Below are positions 9,441 to 18,737 of a stretch of DNA of 36,644 nucleotides, piece after piece. This stretch comes from Candidatus Bipolaricaulota bacterium (lineage in GTDB: Bacteria; Bipolaricaulota; Bipolaricaulia; UBA7950; UBA9294): assembly GCA_030603215.1 (NCBI GenBank), contig JAUVYF010000007.1:1-36644 (forward strand). The letters are read 5' to 3'. The position numbers and the translations under genes are program-made. The notes below the pieces were generated by a model. The model saw nothing but the letters and a program-made list of their open reading frames with translations. It did no database searches and was not told the DNA's origin. Numbering within the stretch: the stretch's first letter is position 1; each line of letters begins with the position of its first letter.

Positions 9441-9568
9441 ATGAGACCCCCGGCTAATATATTAAGGCTTGTCCGCATATTCCAGGCACACAAGACTCAG
9501 TTCTAATCTTGGGCATTATCTCTCTTAATACCGAGCCTTATGCGGGGTGTTTTCCACGTAGATTCTCA

Positions 9569-11686
9569 TTACTCCGCATCCGCGGATATCTTTACGGGTT
9601 GAGCGGGTGAGTATACCTTGCGGTCAGCAAACTCGGCGCGTTTCCCGTCATTCCACTGCTCTACCGGTCTCAGGTATCCAACTATGCGGGAGTAAACCTC
9701 GGTGTGTGCGCCACATAGCGGACAACTTTCTTGCTCTCCTGCAAGGTATCCATGCCCCGGACAAATAGAGAAGCTCGGCGTAAGGGTATAGTACGGGAGA
9801 TGGAAGCCCTCGGCTATCTTTCGTACTAGTTGCTTGGTCGCCTCGGGGCTTGGCAAATGCTCGCCAAGGAATCCATGAAAGACCGTTCCGCCGGTGTAGC
9901 GAGTCTGCAATGGATCCTGCAGCTGTAGTGCTTGGAATAGATCGTCGGTCAACCCGACAGGTAAGTGAGTGGAGTTGGTGTAGTATGGCTCCTTGCCCCC
10001 ATAACGCTCCAGGGTGTAGATACGAATACTCGGATAGCGATCGAGGTCTTTCCTTGCTAAGCTGTAGCTCGTTCCTTCGGCCGGAGTTGCCTCTAGGTTA
10101 AAGATTTCGCCGGTTTCCTCCTGAAAAGCCCTCAGCTTTTCTCGCATGAAGTCGAGCGTTCTTAGGGCGAAGGCTTGTCCGGCAGGATCAGCGATCGAAA
10201 GGCCATACAAGTTGAGTAGGGCATCATTCATTCCAATTAGGCCAATTGTGGAGAAGTGATTTCTCCAGTAACCTCCTGTGATTTGCTTGATCTCTTGCAG
10301 ATAAAACTTCGAATAGGGGTAAAGCCCTCTTTCTGTAAGGTTCTCTAAAGTCTTGCGCTTGATCAACAGTGATTCTCTGGCGCGATCCATCAGATCATCC
10401 AAGCGATTGAAGAAATCAGACTCGTTCTTAGACAGGTAACCCAAGCGGGGCATGTTGATCGTTACCACCCCGATCGATCCAGTAAGTGGGTTTGCCCCGA
10501 ACAGTCCGCCGCCGCGTTTCCTAAGCTCACGATTGTCGATACGAAGGCGGCAACACATACTGCGGGCATCCTCTGGCTTCATGTCGCTTCCTATGAAATT
10601 AGAAAAGTATGGTATCCCATACCTTGCTGTCATCTCCCACAGCGGAGCGAAATTGTCATTTTCCCACTCGAAATCCTCTGTTATGTTGTAGGTGGGAATA
10701 GGAAAGGTGAACGGCCGATCGTGCATGTCTCCCTTGACCATAACCTCGGCAAAGGCACGATTGAACATGTCCATTTCGTGTTGATAGTCGCCATAGACAG
10801 AGTCTTGCAGCTTTCCGTCAATAACTATTGGCTCTCCTCTCATGTAGCGTGGGACCTCTAGGTCAAAGGTTACGTTAGTAAACGGGGTCTGAAAGCCAAC
10901 CCTTGTCGGGACGTTCATGTTGTACACAAACTCTTGCAGGTTCTGTTTTACCTCGCCGTAGGAGAGATTGTCGTGTCGGATGAAGGGAGCAAGATAAGTG
11001 TCGAGGTTTGAGAAGGCTTGTGCTCCGGCCGCTTCGCCCTGCAGAGTGTACAAGAAGTTTACCACCTGGAGTAACGCAACACGGAAGTGTCTTGCTGGTC
11101 TGGCCTCTATTTTTCCCCGTACACCTCGGAAGCCACGCATGAGCAAATCATGCAAGTCCCACCCCACACAGTAGGCGCCAAGGGTTCCCAGGTCGTGGAT
11201 GTGGAAGTCCCCCTCGATATGAAGCTCGCGAATCTCCTTGGGGTAGACCTTATTCAGCCAATAGCGCGAGATTACTCTATCTGTAATATGGGTGTTTAAC
11301 CCTTGTAGCGAGTAGGTCATGTTGCTGTTCTCACGCACCCGCCAGTTGCGGTCCTGCAAGTAGTCTTCCACGAGGGGGATTTCAGTAAGGAGGCCGCGCA
11401 TTTCGCGCATGTCGGCGTGTTGTTTGCGGTAGAGAATGTAAGCCTTGGCTGCTTTGATGTATCCTGTTTCGATGAGCACTCTTTCTACTGCATCCTGGAT
11501 TTCTTCTACCTTGGGCGGCTTATCTGTGAATGTCTCGTTAAGGTACTCCGCAACCCGACCCGACAATTGCTCAGCCGCTGCTCTGTCAAGGTTTCCTACA
11601 GCGTGCATTGCTTTCCAGATAGCAGTTGTGATCTTTCCCCCATCAAAGGGCATTACACGGCCATTGCGCTTAATGATTTTGTCCAA
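9569..11686 (-). CDS. nrdD: Anaerobic ribonucleoside-triphosphate reductase (class III)
   Basis: N-terminal ATP-cone MDKIIKRNGRVMPFDGGKI; C-terminal CPGHGY..CPLCG and glycyl-radical RIVGYLRPVEQWNDGK. Confidence 0.96.
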   Translation of the reverse strand: MDKIIKRNGRVMPFDGGKITTAIWKAMHAVGNLDRAAAEQLSGRVAEYLNETFTDKPPKVEEIQDAVERVLIETGYIKAAKAYILYRKQHADMREMRGLLTEIPLVEDYLQDRNWRVRENSNMTYSLQGLNTHITDRVISRYWLNKVYPKEIRELHIEGDFHIHDLGTLGAYCVGWDLHDLLMRGFRGVRGKIEARPARHFRVALLQVVNFLYTLQGEAAGAQAFSNLDTYLAPFIRHDNLSYGEVKQNLQEFVYNMNVPTRVGFQTPFTNVTFDLEVPRYMRGEPIVIDGKLQDSVYGDYQHEMDMFNRAFAEVMVKGDMHDRPFTFPIPTYNITEDFEWENDNFAPLWEMTARYGIPYFSNFIGSDMKPEDARSMCCRLRIDNRELRKRGGGLFGANPLTGSIGVVTINMPRLGYLSKNESDFFNRLDDLMDRARESLLIKRKTLENLTERGLYPYSKFYLQEIKQITGGYWRNHFSTIGLIGMNDALLNLYGLSIADPAGQAFALRTLDFMREKLRAFQEETGEIFNLEATPAEGTSYSLARKDLDRYPSIRIYTLERYGGKEPYYTNSTHLPVGLTDDLFQALQLQDPLQTRYTGGTVFHGFLGEHLPSPEATKQLVRKIAEGFHLPYYTLTPSFSICPGHGYLAGEQESCPLCGAHTEVYSRIVGYLRPVEQWNDGKRAEFADRKVYSPAQPVKISADAE

Positions 11687-12217
11687 TATTGTTCCCCCTC
11701 ATTGAAACATGCGTTGATACGTAAGACCGAGCTCAGCGTAGCTTATGGAGCGATATGAAATCAACTGTAACTTGTTCGGCTATGTAGTAATGAAGTAGTG
11801 ACTGCCAGGGGATAAGAACAAATGCCATATACAAAAAGGTGATGGAGGTCTAACAATGGGGCAAAGAGTGATGAGTAGGAAGCGGTGAGTGACGAGTTGT
11901 AGAAGCAACGCCAAAAGAAGAACCAAGCACAGGACTAAGGATGCGGGCTATTGATCAAGGTAAGAAATCCCGAGGAACAGTGAATCAAGTTACAGGCTCC
12001 GGATTATTGAGAAAAAGATCACCCTCTAGTCCTGCTTCTCGCACCGACTCTTGACCGCTGACACCAGACTGTAGCAGGCAGGTCAGATGAGGAAGAACAT
12101 CTCTTGCCTGAATCGCAGAGGAGCTTCAAGTGTAAGGCCGTGGAGCTTGATTTTGCCGTGACCATGAGATAAGCTTCTGCAGTACTGAATAATTGGACAA
12201 TTAGTAATCCAGGAGAG

Positions 12218-12487
12218 GTGATCAAAATACCTAATATTCGTTCAGCAAAGAAGCGTTTGCGGCAGAGTAGAAAACGCCGAGGACTCAATCGAGCAAAAAA
12301 GTCAGCGCTAAAGCATGTCACTAAACAGATAAAGACCCACCTGGCTGCTGGCGATAGAGATTCGGCACGCGCGCTCTTGCCCGAGCTCGCTAAGGTAACC
12401 GATAAAGCGGCTAAACATCACACGATTCACAAGAATAAGGCCAGTCGAATTAAGTCTCGGTGGACGAGGAAGGTGGGAGCAGTTTAA
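12218..12487 (+). CDS. rpsT: 30S ribosomal protein S20 (GTG start)
   Basis: IPNIRSAKKRLRQSRKRRGLNRAKKSALKH...HKNKASRIKSR; RBS aggagag. Confidence 0.93.
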   Translation: MIKIPNIRSAKKRLRQSRKRRGLNRAKKSALKHVTKQIKTHLAAGDRDSARALLPELAKVTDKAAKHHTIHKNKASRIKSRWTRKVGAV

Positions 12488-12498
12488 GGGAGGTTTGC

Positions 12499-13398
12499 GT
12501 GCGACAGTACGATTTTCTTGGCAAAGCAAAGTACTTGGTTCCCATCTCCATCATTCTCGTAGCGGCGAGCATCGTTCTCCTGATCCCTCAAGTGCGAGGT
12601 CTAAACCCAGGGATTGAGTTTACGGGTGGAACCGAATTCACAGTTAAGTTTGCAGGGCCAGTAGAAATAGCTGATTTGCGTAGCGTATTGGCCGGGCTTT
12701 CCCTTGAGGGTGCGGATTTAGGACAGAGCGCTATCCAGGATGTTTCTGGCAAGAACACCAAGGTTATCACAACACAGTTGGACGTAGAAGCCAATCAGTC
12801 GACAATTGATCAGATCGAAAAGACGATAATGGCTCAATTTGCAGTGGAGGACATCAACCGTCGCTCAATTGGCAAGCAGGTTAGCCGGGAGCTAGCTGAA
12901 AAGGGTTGGCAAGCTGTGTTGCTTGCTCTGGTGGTGATACTGGTCTACGTCTCGTGGCGATTTCGCTTGCGGTACGCTATCGGGGCTGTGGCGGCAGTTA
13001 CGCATGACGTAATCATCGCAATGGGTATCTTCGCTCTTTTTAGGATTCAAGTGAACCTAGCTACAATTGCTGCTTTCTTGACTATCGTTGGGTATTCACT
13101 TAATGATACAATAGTTATCTTTGACCGCATTCGTGAGAATATCAAGATAAACAAGAAAAGGTCGATCTTTGATACAATCAACCTCAGTGTTAATCAATCA
13201 TTGACGCGGACCCTAAACACTTCGTTTACAACTTTTATTCCCGTTTTGATCCTGTTTTTGTTTGGAGGAACGGTTTTGCGCGGGTTCTCTGTGGCTCTTT
13301 TTATTGGGGTGGCTGTAGGCACGTATTCTTCTATGTACATAGCTAACCCAATTCTTTACGCGTGGACACTCAGGGCAGGTGGAGCGAAGAAGGGTTAA
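12499..13398 (+). CDS. secF: Protein translocase subunit SecF (GTG start at 12499 preferred over 12460)
   Basis: GIEFTGGTEFTVKF, IVGYSLNDTIVIFDRIREN, SLTRTLNTSFTTF; RBS gggagg just upstream. Confidence 0.93.
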   Translation: MRQYDFLGKAKYLVPISIILVAASIVLLIPQVRGLNPGIEFTGGTEFTVKFAGPVEIADLRSVLAGLSLEGADLGQSAIQDVSGKNTKVITTQLDVEANQSTIDQIEKTIMAQFAVEDINRRSIGKQVSRELAEKGWQAVLLALVVILVYVSWRFRLRYAIGAVAAVTHDVIIAMGIFALFRIQVNLATIAAFLTIVGYSLNDTIVIFDRIRENIKINKKRSIFDTINLSVNQSLTRTLNTSFTTFIPVLILFLFGGTVLRGFSVALFIGVAVGTYSSMYIANPILYAWTLRAGGAKKG

Positions 13399-15122
13399 TG
13401 AAGTCTCTTATCCATCCGGGGAAGGAATGGAAGCTCTCTGCTTGTCCAAGTGATAGCCTGATTCACGAGATTCAAGAAGCAATTCCCTGTAAACGGCCGT
13501 TTGCTGTCTTGCTCGCGCAACGTGGCGGGCAGAAATGGGAGACACTGATGAATCCTTGTTCTCGGGATCTTCATTGCTCTTCTCTGATGCTGGGAGTGGA
13601 AAAGGCCGTCTCCCGATTGATTCAGGCAATTGAGAAGAAGGAAAAGGTATTCATCCACGGAGATTTTGACGTAGACGGCTTGAGTGGAGCAGCCGTCCTT
13701 TACAAGGGCCTGCTACCCCTGTTCCCCAAAGAAACAATAAAGGTTGAGGTCGGTACTCGCAAGCAAGGGCACGGCTTGTCAGTCGGTTTTGTGCACCGGG
13801 CGATAGGTGGGTTGTTTTCACTTGTTCTCACCGTTGATTGTGGGATCTCCAACCGGGAAGAGATTTCCGAGCTACGTGATGCGGGGATTGACACAATCAT
13901 CACGGATCACCATCTGCCCAGCGGGGGGCAACTGCCTCCGGCTGTGGCCATCCTCGATCCGCATCAGGCGGGTGAAACATATCCTAACTGTGATTTGGCG
14001 GGAGTAGGTGTGGCCTACAAGTTGATCTGCGGGCTGTACAAACAACTAGGGCGAGAAGTTCCCTATTCTTTTCTAGATTTGGTTGGTCTGGGAACGATTG
14101 CGGACCTTGTTCCCCTTGCCAGGGGCTCAGAAATGGAGAACCGGGCGATAGTACAGGAGGCGTTTTCACTGTTAGCCAGCGGTACGGGATCTTCACTTGG
14201 CCTACGCGTATTAATGGATAAAATGTCAGTTAACGCAAGGAGAGTGACAACCAGAGACATTGCTTACATCATTGCTCCCAAGCTAAACGCGGCGAATCGT
14301 GCTGGTGATCCCAAGGTGGCTTTTCTTCTTCTTTGCACCGAAAGGCGCGCGCGCGCGCGATATCTAGCCGAGATCCTACTAGACTACAATCGCGATCGTG
14401 AGATCGCGCAAGATTATTTGTTGGGTCAGGCTGAGGAGAAGATAGTAGAACAGGGAACAAACCCGACAAGGGATGGCATCGTTATTCTTGCTGGAACGTA
14501 TTGGAATGAAGGGATACTAGGGCTTGCAGCTTCTAGGTTAGTCGACCGTTATCATGTTCCGGCAGTTGTTGTTTCTCGTGGAGATCGAGTGAGTCGCGCA
14601 TCTTGCCGGAGTATAGAAGGATTTGATATGGCGGAGTGCCTTGAGGCACATTCCGATCTGCTTATCCGTTATGGTGGGCACAAGATGGCAGCGGGGTTTT
14701 CGGTTTCAAATGATCTGCTTCCCGCATTGCGCAAGCGACTCTTGCTTTATGCTGCAGAAAAGAATCTGGCTCCTTTACCCGCGGCTGACAGCATTGATGT
14801 GGAGGTTGTCCCTGATGGGATCGATATACAGCTCCATACCAACCTGCGCTCGTTAGCTCCTTACGGCCAAGGCAATCCTTTACCCATCTTTCTCTTACGG
14901 GGATGTTCATTTGACGGTCTCTCTCTGGTGGGCGCACGAAAGCAACACCTAAAGGGAAAGGTTGCGTGTGATGAATCACGGGTTCCATTTATTGCTTTCC
15001 GGATGTCAAGGTATGTCAATGCCTTTGACAGCGCATGTGACGTTGCCGTTGTTTTTAGGGCTGGATTCGATCGCTGGCATAAAAAAGTGCAACTAGAAGT
15101 TATTGACTTGGTGGAAAACTAA
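13398..15122 (+). CDS. recJ: Single-stranded-DNA-specific exonuclease RecJ
   Basis: HGDFDVDGLSGAAVL, TVDCGISN, TDHHLP, GVGVAYKLICGL (DHH/DHHA1), RYGGHKMAAGFSV; overlaps secF stop. Confidence 0.9.
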   Translation: MKSLIHPGKEWKLSACPSDSLIHEIQEAIPCKRPFAVLLAQRGGQKWETLMNPCSRDLHCSSLMLGVEKAVSRLIQAIEKKEKVFIHGDFDVDGLSGAAVLYKGLLPLFPKETIKVEVGTRKQGHGLSVGFVHRAIGGLFSLVLTVDCGISNREEISELRDAGIDTIITDHHLPSGGQLPPAVAILDPHQAGETYPNCDLAGVGVAYKLICGLYKQLGREVPYSFLDLVGLGTIADLVPLARGSEMENRAIVQEAFSLLASGTGSSLGLRVLMDKMSVNARRVTTRDIAYIIAPKLNAANRAGDPKVAFLLLCTERRARARYLAEILLDYNRDREIAQDYLLGQAEEKIVEQGTNPTRDGIVILAGTYWNEGILGLAASRLVDRYHVPAVVVSRGDRVSRASCRSIEGFDMAECLEAHSDLLIRYGGHKMAAGFSVSNDLLPALRKRLLLYAAEKNLAPLPAADSIDVEVVPDGIDIQLHTNLRSLAPYGQGNPLPIFLLRGCSFDGLSLVGARKQHLKGKVACDESRVPFIAFRMSRYVNAFDSACDVAVVFRAGFDRWHKKVQLEVIDLVEN

Positions 15123-16819
15123 CCATTCTCTTCGCTAATGGAGATGAAAGCAAACAGATCTAGGACGAGACGGGCTACAAGAACCCTGGCAATGAAAATT
15201 GGTATTGTAATAGCGCTCTTGATTCGATATGGTTGGCGCAACAGGCGGTACAACCATTCTAGACCCATCCGTTGCCAGTGAATCGGCGCTCGTCTGCAAT
15301 TGCCGGCAAACACATCGAGCGCTCCTCCAACCCCGAGCATCAGAGGTACATGAAGTCTATCTTTGTGCTTGGCCATCCATAACTCTTGCTTGGGAGCTCC
15401 CATTCCTACTAGAAGAATATCTGGGGTTGCTTGTGTAATTGTTCTTATTATCGTTTCATCATCGTCGAAGTAGCCGTGATGGGCGCCCACAATAGTAAGG
15501 CTGGGGAAGCGCTCTTTTATCCTGTCTCTTGCTCGCCCCGCCACTCCTTCTCTCCCTCCAAGAAGGAAGATACGGTAACCTTTTCTGTTTGCGAGCTCTA
15601 ACAGGCGTTTTGTGAGGTCAATTCCTGTGACTCGTTCTTTGAGTGGTAGGCCAAGCAAGCGAGTTGCCCAAATGATCCCTACTCCATCTGGAGCTATAAG
15701 ATCCGCGCTCAGGTATGCCTTGCGAAGGATCTGATTCTTTCTTGCTCGCAGCAAAGCCACGCTGTCCGGCGTTACGATAACATGAGGCCGCCTAGGAACG
15801 AGAAGCATCTTTTCTAGACGGCAAAGAGCTTCGTCCAATGCTAGGTTGTTAAATCCTATTCCGAAAACGAGACGCCGAGATCCCTGCTTAGTTACCCAAC
15901 GTTTGGCAAGCCCATTGGAAACAGGCTTACGAAGAAAGTGTACCGCAAACAGGAAAGGTATGACTGCAGCAGCAAGAAACCCATACACTGGAGAGAGATG
16001 AACACCAAGCACAGCTCCTATGGTGAGGGCGCTTGACAGGACCAATAGCAGGAACGCGACTTCACCTTGAGTGTACCCCCGTGCAACAAGCCATGGAGGC
16101 AGAGGCTTTACCCTGGCTCTGGCCGATCCCTGAGCGATAAGTCCATAAGAAGTGGTCATGATTGGAAGGGTGATGATAGCAAGTGGAGCTAGTAACGAGA
16201 GGGAAATCGGTGTTTTCATGACCCCGCTGATTCCATAGAGCGCCAAACAGAATGCTACTGTGCGATGAAGTTTGATCAACAGTCCACGGTGGCCTTGATA
16301 GACAGCAACTGCCGTTGCTAACAGAATCCCCAACAGGGCGAATGGGAGGTGAATTGCGATTTGCTCCAGGCGTGCTTGTGGCGATATCACTGTGAGTAGA
16401 ATAGCATTAACCACCAGAATAGCATCAAAAGCAAGCTGTAGCGCTGGACGAGGAAGAAGTCGAGAGAGCTCCTCGCGCGAGCGCATGATGATGAGAATCC
16501 AAACGACAGTAAGGGGAAGGGAGATCCAGTTAAGGTATATGTAGCCACCCGCTGGATTGGTGAAAAAGTGTATGCGAAAACCGAATAGAACAGCTATAAG
16601 AGCTGCAACGAGTCCTTGAAGGAAAGGTGTAGCTCCTCGATTGGGTAGATCGAGAGAGAGTACAAAAAGCCCTAATCCCAGCCCGAGAATCTCTATTCGA
16701 GGTCCGACTGTGAATAGCAGTGCTAGTACTGGCAGGCACCAGGCCGTACGGTGTAGATAACGTGTCCCCGATATGCCCACCAATCCGGCTATGGCTGAGG
16801 AAACAAGCCCATATATCAT
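15119..16819 (-). CDS. WecG/TagA/CpsF-family glycosyltransferase fused to an N-terminal polytopic domain resembling WecA/MraY-type phosphoglycosyltransferase
   Basis: C-terminus: PDGVGIIWATRLLGLPLKERVTGIDL, LLGGREGVAGRA, MGAPKQELWM, GVGGALDVFAGNCRRAPIHWQRMGLEWLYRLLRQPYR; N-terminus: GFRIHFFTNPAGGYIYLNWISLPLTVVWIL, similar to WecA. Confidence 0.85.
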   Translation of the reverse strand: MIYGLVSSAIAGLVGISGTRYLHRTAWCLPVLALLFTVGPRIEILGLGLGLFVLSLDLPNRGATPFLQGLVAALIAVLFGFRIHFFTNPAGGYIYLNWISLPLTVVWILIIMRSREELSRLLPRPALQLAFDAILVVNAILLTVISPQARLEQIAIHLPFALLGILLATAVAVYQGHRGLLIKLHRTVAFCLALYGISGVMKTPISLSLLAPLAIITLPIMTTSYGLIAQGSARARVKPLPPWLVARGYTQGEVAFLLLVLSSALTIGAVLGVHLSPVYGFLAAAVIPFLFAVHFLRKPVSNGLAKRWVTKQGSRRLVFGIGFNNLALDEALCRLEKMLLVPRRPHVIVTPDSVALLRARKNQILRKAYLSADLIAPDGVGIIWATRLLGLPLKERVTGIDLTKRLLELANRKGYRIFLLGGREGVAGRARDRIKERFPSLTIVGAHHGYFDDDETIIRTITQATPDILLVGMGAPKQELWMAKHKDRLHVPLMLGVGGALDVFAGNCRRAPIHWQRMGLEWLYRLLRQPYRIKSAITIPIFIARVLVARLVLDLFAFISISEENG

Positions 16820-16908
16820 GACATATTATGGTGGTGATTTTGTCTGGTAAGAAAAGGGAAGAGGTCTCTATTCGCAATGCTGTTGGTCACTAGACTGCGT
16901 GATAATTG

Positions 16909-18270
16909 TCACTTCCCAATGCAAAAGCGAGCGAAAATGTGATTAAGAACATCTTCGCTTAGATCGATTCCCTGAAGCTCGCCGGCAACCTTGTGTGCCG
17001 AACGCAGCTGTTCGGCGACCATGTCGGGTGATTGAGCGCTCTTCAGTGCCCCTACCGCGTTATTTAGGAGATTGTTGACGCGAAGAAGGAGGTCTTGTTC
17101 CCATACATCAAGCAGAAGGATCGTTTGCTTGCTGGGGATGTGTCCCCCGAGCAACAGGCTGACTATACCATGAGATAGTTGCTTGATTCCCTCTCCGTTT
17201 TTTGCGGAGATCTTATAGGCATTTTTCGCTGTGCCGGGGATTGTCTGTTGGATCTTGCACGGAAGATCCGATTTATTGATTACAACCAGTACCGGTTTCC
17301 CCCAGTTTGTTTCTAGTAGAGCATGATCTTCGCTTGTGAGAGGAGAACTTCCGTCTAGGAGGAGTAGCACAAGATCAGCACGGCTGATTGCGAGCTCAGC
17401 CCGTTTTACTCCTTGTTCTTCTATTTGGCCGGTAGGTTCGCATAATCCGGCAGTGTCTATGATGTGAAATAGCACTCCGCTGATTGCAGCCTCTTCTTCT
17501 ACTGTGTCTCGTGTCGTTCCAGGAATTGGTGTAACGATAGCTCTTTCTTCGGCCAGCAGAGCGTTAAACAACGTTGACTTGCCAACGTTCGGTCGACCAG
17601 CCAGGGTAATGGTAAGTCCATCTGTTACAATCTTTCCTTGCTCCGCTTGTCTAAGCAGGTTGTAAGTGTAATCGATAACTTTGACTAAGCGAGGAAGAAT
17701 TTGCCCGATCTGTCCAACCTGGTCCGGGAAGTCAATTCCTGCATCGATCTGGGCGAGCAATTCAGCTATTGTGTCACGAATAGAGGCGATTCCTTGTGAG
17801 AAGCGCCCGTGCAATTGGTCAACTGCGGCTTCCAAGCCGAGTCTTGTCTTTGCCTTGACGATGTCCAGAACCGACTTGGCTTGGTCGAGTGATATACGGC
17901 CATTTAGGAACGCTCGTTTGGTAAACTCTCCTCGTTCTGCTAATCGTGCTCCTTTCCTTAGGGTAAGGTCAAGCACTGTGCGTAGAGCGACAATTCCGCC
18001 ATGGCAGTTGATCTCGACGATGTTTTCGCGCGTATATGTGCGAGGGGAGTGCATTACCGTGACAAGGACCTCGTCGATTTCCCTTCCTTGAGAGACGATA
18101 GTGCCGTAGTGCAGGGTGTGGCTCTTGGCTTCCTGGAGAGAAATGCCGTGCGCGGAAAAAAAAATGCCTTCAGCGATTGCAATTGCTTGTGGACCGCTCA
18201 TGCGAACGATTCCGATTCCTCCCTCACCGAGAGGGGTAGAGATGGCGGAGATGGTGTCGTCGTACATCAT
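16909..18270 (-). CDS. mnmE: tRNA uridine-5-carboxymethylaminomethyl synthesis GTPase MnmE
   Basis: DTISAISTPLGEGGIGIVRMSG, G-domain GRPNVGKSTLFN, IPGTTRDT, NKSD, C-terminal FCIGK. Confidence 0.96.
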   Translation of the reverse strand: MMYDDTISAISTPLGEGGIGIVRMSGPQAIAIAEGIFFSAHGISLQEAKSHTLHYGTIVSQGREIDEVLVTVMHSPRTYTRENIVEINCHGGIVALRTVLDLTLRKGARLAERGEFTKRAFLNGRISLDQAKSVLDIVKAKTRLGLEAAVDQLHGRFSQGIASIRDTIAELLAQIDAGIDFPDQVGQIGQILPRLVKVIDYTYNLLRQAEQGKIVTDGLTITLAGRPNVGKSTLFNALLAEERAIVTPIPGTTRDTVEEEAAISGVLFHIIDTAGLCEPTGQIEEQGVKRAELAISRADLVLLLLDGSSPLTSEDHALLETNWGKPVLVVINKSDLPCKIQQTIPGTAKNAYKISAKNGEGIKQLSHGIVSLLLGGHIPSKQTILLLDVWEQDLLLRVNNLLNNAVGALKSAQSPDMVAEQLRSAHKVAGELQGIDLSEDVLNHIFARFCIGK

Positions 18271-18737
18271 ATCTGGGTGGGCTCGATGACCACTCGACGC
18301 TGATCTCCTCTACCTATGCTATATGTCTTAACCGCCGGGAAACTAGCAAGGGTAACGTGAATCGTTCGCCGTTCTCGAGCAGGCATTGGGTTCAGGCGGA
18401 TTCTCTTGTGCTCTTTTCTAGCGGATTCGGCGGCTGTGAGCGCAAACCGAATTAGAGCGGCTTTCTTCCGCTTTATTGCCCCATTTGTATCGATGACAAC
18501 TCTGCATTCAGTCTCTGTTTCGCGCTCCAAATGGGCCTGGAGAAGACGCTCAAGCGAGGTTAGGATAGGACGTTCTTCCGGGATGGAAAATATGTTTCCT
18601 GTGATATTAACATAGATGTCTTTGGGGGCTTGGCCCTGGATTTCAAACGTTGCTTCCTCTTCCATGATAGAGAGAATGCCCTGCAGGTAGTCCTCAATCT
18701 GCGCTCTGATCTTCTCCATCATCCGTTTCTCCATCAT
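18267..18737 (-). CDS. jag: Jag/KhpB-like KH-R3H RNA-binding protein lacking an obvious Jag_N domain
   Basis: R3H-like LNPMPARERRTIHVTLA...VKTYSIGRGDQRRVVIEP; located between yidC and mnmE; true start probably 18722 or 18719. Confidence 0.85.
   Translation of the reverse strand: MMEKRMMEKIRAQIEDYLQGILSIMEEEATFEIQGQAPKDIYVNITGNIFSIPEERPILTSLERLLQAHLERETETECRVVIDTNGAIKRKKAALIRFALTAAESARKEHKRIRLNPMPARERRTIHVTLASFPAVKTYSIGRGDQRRVVIEPTQI

Noticed and set aside
14349-14360. Alternating GCGCGCGCGC run (possible Z-DNA)
   Set aside because: Lies within recJ coding sequence (ERRARARYL) and is explained by Arg/Ala codons; no other signal.
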